Positions 14,138 through 28,200 of a DNA stretch of 64,000 nt are shown in pieces (the first letter of the stretch is position 1; every line of letters starts with the position of its first letter). Where the stretch lies: the NCBI RefSeq assembly GCF_047496725.1, contig NC_132972.1, positions 1,726,501 through 1,790,500 of the forward strand, given 5' to 3'. This DNA is from Anoplolepis gracilipes (lineage: Eukaryota > Arthropoda > Insecta > Hymenoptera > Formicidae). Under the pieces are notes generated by a model, which was not told where the DNA came from, did no database searches, and was given only the letters and a program-made list of their open reading frames with translations. The translations under genes were made by a program, and so were the position numbers.

Positions 14138-15080
14138 GTTACGTTGTTTGTATTTCTTGCGATGACATGCCTGAAAAATATGCGTGCTTAAATAACGATA
14201 TCGAAATCCGATGACATCATCCATTCGACTGCGGAGAATTCGGGCAGCGAAAAACCGCAAACTCGCTGAGACGACGCTGCGCGTTAACGTCTAGAATCAG
14301 AGTTTGAAACTGGCATACCCAGATTTCGATGAGTCACGGGTAAAATGTATCTTACGTTAATTGACACGTTATCAACGTTATCAAATGGACTAAAGATTCA
14401 TTTCTGGGTAGAACATTTGAAATCCCCCAACTCGTCAAAATCATGTTTTAATGCCTTGTACGTTTTTGCGTCTATATCGATCTTATTGTCTATATAATCA
14501 TTCATTATTAATATATATACCTATATATATAATGTATATATATATATATATATATATACATATATATGTGTGTGTAAGTGTTTATGATGCATTAAATATA
14601 TAAAAATTATATTTTTATCTATTATATATTTAGTTATATTTTATTATATTTAATTACACAGAAAAAAAGAATATTCTTATTTTGACAATATTTTTAATTT
14701 CAAAATGTAAATCTTGGAATGAGATTATATTGCGTTAAACAACGAAAATTTGCTTGGATAAAGACATTTTATATAGTTCAACCGCGAGAAAAATATATTC
14801 TTGTTACTTAAGAATAATTTTCTTGAATGGGGAGGAAAAAATGTTGGATAGAAAATAACGCGTGTTTAAATCGAAGATTATAATTTTCTTGAGTAATTAT
14901 TAAAATAATTATTTTATTCTTAAAATGACAATTGTAGTATTAAAATAAAATTATAATATTGTAGAAATTTAAGATGTTTAAATTCTTCTAAGATTATAAA
15001 TTGTTGCGTATATATGAACGCGCTCATACGCGTATATATTTTCATTTGACATTTACTTTTTTTCTGTGTATATATGTACA

Positions 15081-15455
15081 GGGTAAACTCGGGTAAGATG
15101 GCCATAGTATTTATAAAAAAATAGTGAAAACGAAAATAAAAATTATAGGTCGTATAACAATTTACATATCTTTATAATATGTCTAACGTTGATTACGATA
15201 GCTTAACTGTAATTTATTCGACGTTATAACAGTTTTTAGTGGACACATGAAAAACTTTGCAGGTAGTGAAAAGTAAAAATATGATGTAAGATTCACAATA
15301 TCGTTATTTCGAACAATGTATGCTACTCTATATAAACTACTGTGAATATCGATTATCTTTGATAATGACTAGAAAAGCGCACTATGTAGCGATTATTGAA
15401 AAAATTACAGCCTATGGCCAACTTTTCCGTATGGCCATCATACTCTAGTTTACCC
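15081..15455 (+). mobile_element. MITE family A, copy 1 (TIR GGGTAAACTCGGGTAAGATG)
   Basis: Begins GGGTAAACTCGGGTAAGATG GCCATA. It ends TATGGCCATCATACTCTAG TTTACCC, an imperfect inverted copy of the start. The interior is AT-rich and non-coding and is closely shared with copies 2 and 3. The right flank has TA; the left flank reads CA, probably a mutated TA. A TA target site suggests a Tc1/mariner-type mobiliser. Compared with copy 2 it lacks about 190 bp next to the left TIR. Confidence 0.88.
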
Positions 15456-15861
15456 TATTTACATTATCAAAAATATTGTAGCTTTCTATCTTTATGACAT
15501 TAATTTTCTTTACCGTAATTAATAAAAAATAAATGATTAAAATCGAAAACTCTTAAAGCCACGTTGGAGCGCAGACTTGATACCTACTTGTACACGTCCA
15601 TTCCCGTATGTAAGGATTTTAATGCTTTCTCCGCCGCAATATATACATATGCTGCAGTAAACATATGCGCAGCGAGAGTGCGTTGGTACGGAGAGTAGGA
15701 TGCATAACGCGACTGGATCCATGCGTAGCTCAAGCGGTGAAGTCGAAAGTGTCGAGCTTCACGCAGGCATAACAAGCCGGCGAAACTCAACTCGCGATTG
15801 TCGCGCGATAATTAAGACGCCAACAACGGAGGCATTCCTGCGCGACGGAATCTACTTTCGT

Positions 15862-15862
<1 letters not shown>

Positions 15863-15892
<30 letters not shown>
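15863..15892. repeat. (GAC)n trinucleotide repeat
   Basis: About nine to ten GAC/CGA units in a GC-rich patch; no supported reading frame uses it. Confidence 0.9.
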
Positions 15893-15893
<1 letters not shown>

Positions 15894-17204
15894 CAAGACG
15901 GTCGGAGATGCCGCGTCGCGGCGAGAGGTTGCGAAACGCAATGCCGGGTGAAAGTGCATTTTGCTTCATTTCACAAGTGAGCTGTACTCCCCTAAAGCGC
16001 AGCACGACGGATTACTCGAAGACGGTGAAGTGTTTCGCTGTACCGAGCGTGTCGCAACGACAAAATCGCCTCGCTTGGGCAACGGGATTTACTTGAGCAA
16101 TAATATAAAATACGCTCGAGATTAAATTTTACAGAACCGTCCGCCGACTAAAGAACCCTGCCGCGAAGATTATTGCACGGAATGCGCATCCGATCGTTGG
16201 CGACTAATGTCGTATCCGGCCGTCGCGTTCAAAGTAATATCGCGTCTTGCAAATTAAAGCATTTCAAAAATAAATCTGCTTTTCTTTAACAAGAAAATCA
16301 TTTACCGTAGCGTTCAATGTTTTTGCAACAACTCGAATGCATTTTCTAAGCGTACTATTTTTATTACGAAGCCAGGGAAATTAATTAGTTTCAAGCAGAG
16401 AGATTAAACTTGAAATAGACCTGTATATTTATGGTATTGCGCATTTAACTCTCTGTTGTCACCTTCATTTTATTTACATAACACGGGAATGTGCCATTTA
16501 GTATCAGTAGAAGATGGCACTTACGGTACATTTAACACTAATGTACTGTTGAGATTAGAAGTCGAATAGCAGCTATATAAAAAGGATATCAAACAGAAAC
16601 TCGAGACGGTTAATTTAATTTCTCAAGCAGTTTCTGAAACATTTTTCTGCATTAATAAAATCTTTAATAAATATATATGCAATGTGATTAAATTACTGAA
16701 TTTAACGACGAAGAGTCATAGCATTTATGATGACCGCGAGTAAACGGCGCATGATTGAGGGAGTTAATTCAACTCGTTTAATTGGATTTTTAGCATTATT
16801 ACCTTTCGTCATTATTAACTTAATATTCCCGCTATCATCATATGCATCGGTTACGGTTTCGAATAATTGTATTTTATCACCGTTTACCCGCACACAAATT
16901 TCAATAATATTCACCAACATTTTACAGATTCGGCCTTTGTAGGCAATATTTTGCAATAATAATTGCAAATGGAACAATGTTGAAACAATTTAGTAAACAA
17001 AAGGCATATTTTATCAGAATAATCCACTCGGTATATCTATATATAGTGCACACTGACACAATTATATAGATTACATCTATATTATATTATATTTATATTA
17101 GATAGACATTTTATATAGATAATATTATCATAACATAACTGTGTATTATACGTTTAAAGTTTTAATATTATGATAATATCAAAATTTATATTTTGCGTCT
17201 CAAG

Positions 17205-17208
<4 letters not shown>

Positions 17209-17255
<47 letters not shown>
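17209..17255. repeat. (TC)n microsatellite
   Basis: About 23 uninterrupted TC units. Confidence 0.95.
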
Positions 17256-17258
<3 letters not shown>

Positions 17259-17873
17259 ATATTTCAAATACTATCATTAATAATACGAGATAATTTTCGT
17301 ATCTTAAATAAATATATATTACCGTATTTTGCTCCACTTTTCGATTAAAGATACAATTTGTCTTTCAAATTACGGCACGTAGTACATGTGTACTTAATCT
17401 TTACAAATTTCAAAAGAACGCTTGATTGTGTTTGTCTAACAAAAGTTTATTGGAACACCTGCGAAACTAGACAACGCACGAGTAGCTGGTATGCAACTGT
17501 GCCTTTTCTACCTCTTATGGTCTTATTCCATGTGGGATTAATGGCGAAGGAATGTACGCCGGTAATGGACACCGAACGAATTGTACCAGGACACGTCGAG
17601 GACACTTTCCGGATTTAACTGTGTCAGGTCCTACGACAGCTGTATCGCGAAACAGGAAAGAGGAATGCCGCATTCCATTCAAACAATGATAACTGTAAAT
17701 TCGAGCTCGACGGATAAACCTATGTTTGTAGCGGACCGTGGAAAAGAAATCGCCAACTTCCGTGCCACAACCGCTAATAAAGCATATAAAGCATATTTCC
17801 ATGAAAAAGAATTACTTTTTTTTAACGCTTTATTTATTGCAATAGAAAGTGATTATTTAGTTTGTTATTGTTA

Positions 17874-18919
17874 GGGTAAACTCGGGTAAGATGGCCATAG
17901 TTTTTTTAGAAAATGCAACAAACATACTTTTATTTTTGTTATTTTTTAATAGCGTTTGGCATATTATCTTCATTGAAGCTTAAATTACGTAATATTATCG
18001 AAATTAAAAGGAAAATATTTAATTGAAATTTTATATTATCAAAATAGTACAACATAAGCATCGGCCATAGTGACGGAAAGATGGCCATAATATTTATAAA
18101 AAAAATAGTGAAAACGAAAATAAAAATTATAGATCATAAAACAATTTACATATCTTTATAATATGTCTATTACGTCGATTACGATAGCTTAACTGTAATT
18201 TATTCGACGTTATAATAGTTTTTAGTGGATAAATGAAAAACTTTGCAGGTAGTCAAAAGTAAAAATATGATGTAAGATTCACAATATCGTTATTTCGATA
18301 ACAATGTATGCACATAAACTACTGTAAATATCGATTATCTTTGATAATGATTAAAAAAGCGCACGATGTAGAGATTATTGAAAAAATTACAGCCTATGGC
18401 CTAGGGCTGCCATCCGTCCGGTTTTTCCCGGATTTGTCCTAGTTTGTCAAGCGTCCGGTGACGTCCGGAGGGATTTTTTAAAGTTGTCCGGGTTTCTCAT
18501 CAAAAGATTTTATTTTAATATTACTATTGATTAGGAATATCTAATTATGTTTCTATTATATTGATTAATAATTGTAATTATAATCTTATTATAGCTATTG
18601 ATTAATAGTTGTAATTGTATAATATTTTTTATTAAACAATAATAGTTTATTTATACTTTGTAAAAATTACCCAGGCATATATAAAAATTAATAAAGTTCT
18701 TTTTAATATGTACATATTTAATTCTCGATTTATGATTTTTGTAGTTTTTGAAATTCCTTCTGTCTAAATAGAAAGGTTCCTCTATTTTGATCATTTTATC
18801 ACTCCAGGGTCCGTCTGGGGTTTTAAACTTCTCAGTCCAGACCTCAGGTCTGGAATATTACAGATGGCAGCCCTACTATGGCCATTTTTTCCGTATGGCC
18901 ATCATACCCTAGTTTACCC
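17874..18919 (+). mobile_element. MITE family A, copy 2, longest copy, interrupted by a hAT-type MITE
   Basis: Same terminal inverted repeats as copy 1, with TA on both sides (17872-17873 and 18920-18921). Without the nested insertion it is about 564 bp. The left part (about 17900-18060) is missing from copies 1 and 3 but present in copy 4, so this copy best represents the longer form. An internal AAGATGGCCATAAT near 18079 repeats the TIR motif and looks like the point where the shorter copies lost sequence. No transposase frame is present, so it is non-autonomous. Confidence 0.9.
18402..18875. mobile_element. hAT-type MITE nested in family A copy 2
   Basis: Perfect 13-bp terminal inverted repeats TAGGGCTGCCATC / GATGGCAGCCCTA are flanked by a perfect 8-bp duplication CTATGGCC (18394-18401 and 18876-18883). 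An 8-bp duplication with a TAGGG-type terminus is characteristic of hAT elements. The uninterrupted target is visible in copies 1 and 3 as CAGCCTATGGCCA, which confirms the insertion. The 474-bp body has no coding capacity; a GTCCGG motif is repeated near the left end. Confidence 0.92.
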
Positions 18920-21900
18920 TATTATTTCCATGAAATATATAGTCTTTGCGTTGTTTATAAATAAATTCGAAATGCAACCACTAGAGTCCCCTGCTTTAGC
19001 GTTAATTTACATTAACAGGATGCGATTAGTGACACATAGACAATGACAAAAATAATTAGATAAGCCAGATAATTAAAATTCTTTTTAAACATAGGTAGGT
19101 CAAGTAACTCGAAAATAACCACCGGTATGAGTCGGATGTTTTTTCACACAGTATACGTGGAATACCGCGTTTAGCGTAATCAACAGAAGTTTGTCATATC
19201 GAAACGACGCTCGCGAGGAATTTGGGCGTTCCGCAACGACGCGTGATCTAAGAATGTCAGCAAGAAATTGGCCGCGTACACGGAGCCGTGACCCGAATCG
19301 AAGAATGCACTGAGATTCGGTCGGCGCATAACGGGACAAGATAAAATTCACTCTTCGCAAGTCGAAAGAGTCCGATTGTAAAAACAGCCGGCCGCACTTA
19401 GGCGGCTGGTGGAACGTGAGCTATGGCGAATATAAAGAGCGTTGTGACATTTCCTTTGTAATGCAGTTTTTTTTTTTTTGCACGTGCCTTTTATCCCCTA
19501 CCTGACGTCATGGCTTTGTTCTGAAAAGCAATCGCGATCGCAATGCGGTTTTATGAGGAAACGATCGTCCGGATATCGAATGATGTGAATGCAATATGTT
19601 ACATCATCTTCACGAAACTAGTTTACTCGCGTATAAACAGATACTCGCTCTACTAAATCAAAATCCTGTCGTAATTCTGTCGATATTTTGATTCGCGAGA
19701 AAACCCGTTGACATTTTATTATGTCGTTAAATGTTGGTTTGTCGTAAAAATTTTTAAAAAAACTTTAAAAAAAATCTTTTATTTATTCGACATTCATTAG
19801 ATGATAAACCAATTTTTCCTCATTGAATGAATTGTGTTTGTTTTTTATACTATATATATATAGTTATGTTTCGGATTTATCGTTTAAATAAATGTTTTAT
19901 ATCTCATGCTTTTAAGCTGTATATCTTGTATAATATAATATGTTCAAGCGTAACGTAGAAATTTTATGCTGAAACGTTGGGAATGCCTCACGGCATTCAA
20001 CGTCGTAACCTTTGATTGCATACGAAGAACAGACATAACGGGTATTTCTATTCTCATATTTCAGATACGGTCCATAAATTTAGCATGCAATTCTCTAGCA
20101 ATTCGTGATTCAGCTTAATGTATCTTAACAATGTTTTCTTGCGCGAGAAAAGATAAAAAATATTTATTAATAAGCTGATAATTGTTATTGTTTATCTGTA
20201 TTTAACGTGCGTTTTAAAAATGCATAACATTTTAAATGTAAACTTTATTCAAAACACGTTACACTTTATTTAAATTGCCAATATTCAAATTTTTGTTTCA
20301 TATATATTGCAAAGATGTATTCGTCTGGTGTCACGATTGTTCAAACGAGATAAAAAAAAACGTGTATAAAAAAAAGAAGACGCAATGTGTTTTTTGCCGG
20401 TCTGTGAAGCCATGTTACATTAACTCGCCGGTCGTATTGTAAAAAGTATTTTAGAACAAACATTATTACGGAACATTTATAGCAATCGAGTTCATTACCA
20501 CGGAAAATGATTTCGATCGGATATTGCACTTGTATGTGACAAAATTAAATCTTATTTTTTTTTTTTTGGACGTTATATATATTAGCACATTTCTTTTATA
20601 TCGGTAAGAAAAATAATTTTGAAATTTTTTTTCTCTAATATTGAGTCATTTCTTTGTGGATATTAAATCGTCCACATGAACACGATTTTTACAAAACATG
20701 ACCGATATCACTCTGTTGACATCACGCACGCCGATTAAACTTGTAGGAATATCGTGATAAAATTATGACGATACATCGGAAAGAGCTGATTGAGCGTCAT
20801 GTCACGCATCTTTGTCGACTCGTGAAAAATGATCTTAACAAACACCGTGGATCCTTGTCACGAAAATCCGACTTCCTGATGAGCTGTTTAGATCAAATCT
20901 GCGCGAATTGTTTCTTGGCAAATTCTTTTGCTGCATATTTTATGACTTAGAAACGTGCTTTATTTACGACACGATGGTTACAGACTCATCTCTTGTTTTT
21001 TTAATGGGCTTCTATTATAAACTTATTTCATCCCGTGTTGGCGGACGTAGCAATGACGTCAGAAAACGTAAAAGAGAAAGAAAAAAAAAAAAAGAGAGAG
21101 AGAGAGAGCCGTAGAGGTCGCCGCGAGAAAATCGTGACGATATTAAGGAAAGAATTACAGCGTCTCTGACGTCACGACTTCGATCGCCCACGAGTTGCAG
21201 ATCTCACGAACAATGAAAACTTTTCTTCTGTATTAACTGAAGCTCTCGCAACGGCATCATTCATACTACCTCTATGCTTCAATTTCTTGCATAATAGCTT
21301 CAAGGTTGCACTTCTTGTTCTGTGCTTTATTTTTGTCCCACCTTGAACTCTTGTCTATTGTCGTTATATTAAGAAAGCTAATAATAACGGTCGATTTAAG
21401 TTTTTTTTCGAGATACCTTTACCATAAGAATCTCGTACAGTTCTCACGTGAATTGCACGTTACGTAATTATAATACGCTGTCTTAGTCTCTATTTCTAAT
21501 CCGAGCGATTCTGTAAGATCGCTTTGCCAAACAAACAGATATTCATTTCACTTTCCAAATTTTTTCCTGCTAGGTATCTACGATTTTTTATGTTATACAT
21601 GTTTACATGTCTTTAGTAAATAATCTCTTTTTAATTTATTCTGCGGGATATTTGTACCAATTTGTAACTTGTGTTAACAATAAATTTACAAGTTTTTTAA
21701 GAGTTTTATTAAATTCACGTTTGCGCAACATAACTATATCTCTGCATAATTTATGCTTTTGTTAATTGAATTTCAATTATTAGCTATTTTCATTGTTATG
21801 ACAATAAGTGCATATCCTCGTTAATAAGTAGTTATGAGCAAAACCGGCGTTACGTCACCGAGAGAAGCCGGTTATGCCGGTAGTCGCGTATCAAGTGCAG

Positions 21901-22541
21901 CTTTGTATCGTTACTGCCGTTTATCAACGTTTACCAGTTTTTACTTTACACCCGATATATCGAAAGTATGTAAAAATAAAATTTTCAGCATGCGAAATAT
22001 AATAGGCGTTGTTGTCGCTCGATGTCAAGCTAACTTTCTTTATCCTTGAGATGGAGCCGTGACGTCGTGAATGTCTTGTCCACAATAAGGGACCAGTTTA
22101 GATTATTTGCAGGCCAAATAGGGACTAGGGGTTCAAGGATGACCTTTGTCACTGCTGCAGCGAGTCATTGCGTGCCAATGAATCAGTTGCTCTTTCAACG
22201 TGTACCTTGTCATCAACATATCTCTTTGCTGCAGATAAGTCACGTTTTCCTTTGTTCCTCGACGATGCTTTAGATTGACCGGAGTTCTTTCTTATCTATC
22301 CGGCTAAATTGTGGATAAACGGACGAAACGCGATAACATTATCCAAAAGTATGGCTTCTATATATTTTGTACTGCTATGTAATATTTATTGTTTTAACTT
22401 TTATACTACTGTAATGTATTATAAATATATAAAGATCATAGATACAAATAATTACTCAATCTTCCTAACGCTTACTCAATCGCCGGATAAAGTCATCCGG
22501 GAGATAACAATTTTATTTTTATTTTCATAACATCGGTTGTA

Positions 22542-22908
22542 CAGATTGTTGAAAAATTAGACAAACTTTGAAGAGAAATAGATGACGTTAAAACAAACAC
22601 TTTTTATTAATATTATTTTGTTCTACGTTTTGTTTTAATTCTAATGACAAATGTAATTTTAATTCTACATGATAATTGTTTATGAAGAACATTCCATACA
22701 TTCATGTAATTCGTTTCCAATGTTAAATGCAATTGCACGTGTACTAGTAGAAGCATTTTCTTCTACTAGTCAACACTCGTTCTTCAAATCATCAATTTTC
22801 ACTGAACACCATAAAACGTCGAGAAAAAAAAATATTAATCAAAAATGTTTGTTTCAAAGTCATCTATTTCCCTTTAAAGATTATCGGTCTAATTTTTTTA
22901 ACACCCCG
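22542..22908. mobile_element. fold-back MITE with TA target site
   Basis: The left end (CAGATTGTTGAAAAATTAG AC...) and the reverse complement of the right end (CGGGGTGTTAAAAAAATTAG AC...) align for roughly 90-100 bp with mismatches, including a shared AAATAGATGAC block. Both sides have TA (22540-22541, 22909-22910). A second hairpin, ACTAGTAGAAG / CTTCTACTAGT, lies inside at about 22743-22770. It is probably a non-autonomous Tc1/mariner-like element; no transposase remains. Confidence 0.75.
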
Positions 22909-23541
22909 TATATAGAAAAACAAGTCTTTTTTTTAAACTGATTAAAAAGAATGTCATATAAGCTCGCAACTTTGAAAAATTTACAACTCCGAAAAAATAT
23001 AGTATAATTTTACAGTTAATATCCCGTTTCTATATAACAAATATTATATTATATAAATTTCATTCTTTGAATTAGTCAGAGAGATTTCTGAAAATAAAAA
23101 AAATTAAGATGTGTAACAAGCGAGCATTTTTTTGACCATAAGTATTTGAGGAATAGTTTCCTATCAGTGGTCAGAAAGCGACACCGTTATCGAGCAAATG
23201 ACAGAATAATCTAGACAAAGGTATGTCATTCGTGTCTCGCGTGCAGACGTATTTGTCGGTTGGCAGGTAAATTTTCGTGTTTCCAAGATTTCCCAAGATC
23301 CCCCGTGAGATGAATGCAAAAACCGCTCATTGCAGTTAACGCACTCGAGTGACTTTCAAGAATTCCCCGACGACGTATTTCGAGATCCAAGGATGAAGCG
23401 TACTTTACAACATAATTCCCAAATTATGCAGGTTAAAGCGTCCCTCTCGCGCCGCTATCCTCATCGTCGAATTTCATGTTTCTATTACGTGTGCGAGAGA
23501 CATTTCTCTCCGCAGATTTCCGAGATTACCGGGAAGCATAT

Positions 23542-23561
23542 CGCGCGCGCGCGCGCGCGCG
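23542..23561. repeat. (CG)n tract
   Basis: Ten uninterrupted CG units within a CpG-rich patch, able to adopt Z-DNA. Confidence 0.9.
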
Positions 23562-25241
23562 TTGACTTATCTGTAATATAGCGGTCATTTATCGCTAACG
23601 CCCGGCAAAACCGGAATAAAAATTGCTGCGAATGGTCGCGCCATTCGCTCTCTGTAACGAGCTAAACTGCACGGAAAAAATTACACGTTACAACATACCG
23701 CACGCGACAAGCTTCCGCCGGAAAAGTAATCGAATTCCCCGCGATCGAGCGAGAAAGCTAAATTGCGTCTAATTGACGCGCGGATTGCGAGACTCGTCGG
23801 CGGCTTATCTAAGAGGGGCACCAACAACGCGAATTGTATCTGCTATCTCGGTGGCGCTCGACTCTCAAGGATTTCTTTGTTCCGTTGGATCGGCTCGATT
23901 CTCCGAGCCGACTTATTCCCGCTCGTAACGCAACTGCGTAATCGGGTTTTCACGTGCAACTTGCACCTGAACGTGAGTAACGAGTGTCTGTTAGGAAAGC
24001 GAGCACGCGAGAGAATCTAGAAACGACCGCTCGACAGCGATTCTGCCAATCGCGAGAAAGGACAAAGCCGCGGCGAGCCGCGGACCTTTGTTATGCGAGG
24101 TTGCATCAAGGATCCCTCCTCTTTCGACAGAGATGACCGAGATTTTGCCAACGCTCCTTCTTACCGTATTATCGGCGCGATAACACCGATATCATATAGA
24201 GAAAAGAGAAGTTACCAGATACTATATCTTCTTTTTAACAAACATTATTTTAATCGCACACATCCCTTAATCTAATGGATGTTATTCTTCGAGAAAGAAG
24301 AATATAGCGTTTAACATTGAGAATATAATTTACATTACTGTTATTAATCTGGAATTTACACAACCAAGAAATCAAACTTTAATATACATATCGTATAATT
24401 AAATGCTAATTTATTGATGAGTTGTTTCAATCATCAATTCGATTGTTTTTAGTAAAAAATTGATATTAAATATGAGAGTACTGCCCTAAAATTACAATTG
24501 CGTAGCATCTTCCGAAAAACACTTGTAGTGAATTGTAAAAACAAAAAAAAAAAAAAGGAAAATTTATTAATTACTAATTAATTGCTCAAAACTCGTACTT
24601 TAATTTATTTATTTTATTACTCGCGAAATAAGTTTAAAAAATAATCAAAAATATGTTTGATCAACATTTATATCACTGTAGGCGTAAATTATATTACTGC
24701 GAAAATAAACGAGCAATTAATTTTATAAATAAGAAAGTTGTAAAAAATACTTCTCATGGTCTCTCCGCCATTGCCCGATGTCTTCTCCAGACCTTTTCCT
24801 TTTTTGTATGTGCTTTATTGCTCCTCCATGACACTCACACGACACTCACTCGCGAAAATACAGCTAATTACGACCACGCACGTCCTAATCACTAGAATAC
24901 GACGAACGCCCCGCACTTTACATAGCACTCCCTACACGCACTTTATTTTACATTACAAGAGGAGAATGCAATTCTCACGGTCACACGAAGCTATGATCTG
25001 TTCAGAAAAATTGCGCGGTCAAGATCGCGCAATCTATTTCTGTTATTAACAATGGAATATATATGCACGCATTTTACGGCAATTACGGCTTACTACCTTT
25101 ATAATACAAATAAATAGATATATACATACAAGTTAAAATTAAAAGATAGATATTCGCAGAATGCGATATCTAAAGGATTCTAAGAATATGTTACTACTAT
25201 GCTCATTCGTGCGATTGATTTTGATCACATATAAATCACAT

Positions 25242-25244
<3 letters not shown>

Positions 25245-25293
<49 letters not shown>
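25245..25293. repeat. (AT)n microsatellite
   Basis: About 24 uninterrupted AT units. Confidence 0.95.
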
Positions 25294-25297
<4 letters not shown>

Positions 25298-28200
25298 CAA
25301 CAGAGAAATGTATAAGCATAGACTTTATGAAATCTAGTTAATATATATTGTTAAAATATATTAATAATACGGTTTATTAATGAAAGTCTCTTTAATAATC
25401 AAAGGAAAATTTATTTTATTTTATATCTATTTAGTTTGTTAATAATTTAAAAAATTGAAAACAATATAAGTAGGTTAACTCTGATACTCTCTTACGTGAT
25501 ACTATACAAAGTAATAGCTAATTAGGACATAATCGTAAAGATTAATTAAACAGACGAGTTAATAATCGCTAATTGTAATATACAATACTTGTAAGGAATA
25601 ATCGCGAGATAATTCGACCGAGCGCGTAAGTTTTTATATATTGAATATCGTCGCGGAAATGATAACATGATCATGGCACGTAAACAAAAGCGCTATGCGA
25701 TACACGGAAAACGATAACATATATATATATATGAAATATATTATCAATATATTATAAAATAATCCGTCACGCAGTTCGTATTATTTCTCAAAGTATGATC
25801 GCGACAAGTGTTACAAGATACCAAATCATTTTTTACAAGTGTCATATTTATCGATTATCAACTGTGCGATCAATTAATTCTCGTGTCTCAACTAATCATT
25901 AACTTGCATAGTATCGTACATTATCAGAATACAGTTACCGATATCATTTTCGCGAATTTCTCAATCATTATCAAAATATATTACAAGTATAAAACAAATT
26001 GACTCGCACGTTACTGAAACGCATTTAATTAATGAAATATTGTAAGAAAGATTAGTTTTACTGCATGGAAATTAGCATCTAAGTCTGCAAGATAGAACTT
26101 TGATAGACTTTATTGAGGAACAACGTACAATACGTCTTGCTTAACGCACGAACGTTGACAGAATAACAATGGTCTTTCTCTGCGTGTCGGTCTCGTCCTT
26201 TTCCCTCTCTCGACACCTCTCGTTGTAGTGGGGCGTATTCTACTACTGAGACATACCACACTGACATACTGTCAAGTATGTAAACAAGGACGCATCGCTA
26301 TGTCTTTATATAGGTCGTTGTTATGTGAAATTTATTTTAATATTCATTTTTTATCGATTACGTTATAAATTCCGCGCTTACACATTCATAATTTGTTGAA
26401 ATACGTAATCTGTATGATTTATTTGATCGCACGAATCGCAAAGCAATATAATGTGGTCTTGGATATTGCATTCTGTCGATGTCTATCTTTAATTTTAATT
26501 TATGTATATATCTATTCAATTGTATAATATTATAATGCAAGTAACATTACTGTAAAACGCATGCGTGTGTATATCATTCCTTAGTAATAGAAATACGTTG
26601 CGATTTTACCGCGAATTTGATTTTCCAGTATGAGCGGATTATAATTTTGTGTAATGTAAAGATTTTCGCATTCTCTCATCTCAATGTAAAATAAAGTGCG
26701 TTATATGTTGGAAGTAAGATGCGAGGCGAGCATCATATTCGGTAATGCATGCGTGGTTCTAATTAATATTTTCGCGAGTAAATATAGTGTAAATATCATG
26801 CAGAAGCAATAAAAGACAAATAAAAAGGAAGAATGTTAAAAAAAGATCAGAGAAACTATGAAGTGAAAATAATTATAAGCGAGCATTTTCATAATTTTAA
26901 TTATTTGTTATTTATAAAATAAATTGCTGATTAAGTTTCACGATAATATAGTTTACACCTGCAGTGATATAAATATTGATCAAATGTTTGATTATTTTTT
27001 CAAACTTATTCCATGAGTAATACATTTGTAGCATCTGTAAGCAATTAATTAGTAATTAATTCTGGTAAATTTTTTTTTTATTTATAATTTATTTTAAGTG
27101 ATTTTCGGAAAAAAAGGTGCCATACAACTTTAATGTTAGATCAGTACTCTCATCTTCAATGTGAATTTTCTGGTAAAAGTAATGAATTTGAATGATTAAA
27201 GGAACATACTAGCAATAAATTACCATTTAAGCATGCTACATAATATACGTCGGAATTTGATTTCTCGTAGCAAAACTGCTAAGTTGTGTGTGCGTGAGTG
27301 TGTTTGTAATGATATATGGATAAGAGTGAAAAAGAATTTTGTCAAGAATAGAAAAATTGTCGGAAAAGAAATAAAATACACAATACAACACATTGTTATT
27401 GTTGAACACAATAAAACATATTGTTGTATGGCAATAAAATAAAATAAAATAAAAAATGAAAAAAAGATTATAAATTGTATAGATAGCAGTAAATAAACTC
27501 ATACGATTAGTATTAATGCAATATATATTTTTTCTTAGATTGTTACAGTGTGATGACTCATTTATATTTTTAGGCGAGATTTATCGTACTTTTCACATAT
27601 TTTAAAATCCTGATAAATTTCCATACTAAATAAATGATTCAATTTCTAATTTAACAGAAACATTTTTCAATTAGATATAGATAATTAAAACTTATCTAAA
27701 ACTAGGTAGGATTAAAAAATTATTTTCATATTTATAACTGCAATCAGTCATAAGTCATAAGCTTTTTATCTTTCATGGAAATAATTTTAGAATAATTTTA
27801 AAATAAACGTGAATGTAATGATGTTTGCTATCAAAATAATTAGATAAATTATTGGTAATGAATGAAGCATGAAAGATTGTATATACATACATATATACGT
27901 AATGCGACGTATATATAATCCTTTTATGTAATAACGTAAGTAATCTATCACATAAAATTAAAATAATTGTAATAATAATTATAGTTTACTTTGAGAGAAG
28001 AATTATATGCAGCGACAAAAGAGCTATATATAATATTTTCTTCTGAATAAGAAAAACGCGTTTATCTTGAAACAAACAAATGCACTCGCACTATCCAATT
28101 TGTATCGCATAAAATATTTATCTGATAAATGATGCTTCTATTACTCAATAAGTGATAGTAAGCGAGACTTTGATTCGATGATTATTTAAATTATCTCAAG

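Noticed and set aside
13775..14260. 161-codon minus-strand ORF
   Set aside because: No domain is visible, the start lies in AT-rich flank, and the downstream half is Ser/Arg-rich GC patch. Only the short ATG-to-donor part is kept, as an exon hypothesis.
20523..20540. TATTGCACTTGT stretch resembling the miR-92 seed region
   Set aside because: Only the first 12 nt match, the rest diverges, and the flanks do not fold into a precursor hairpin.
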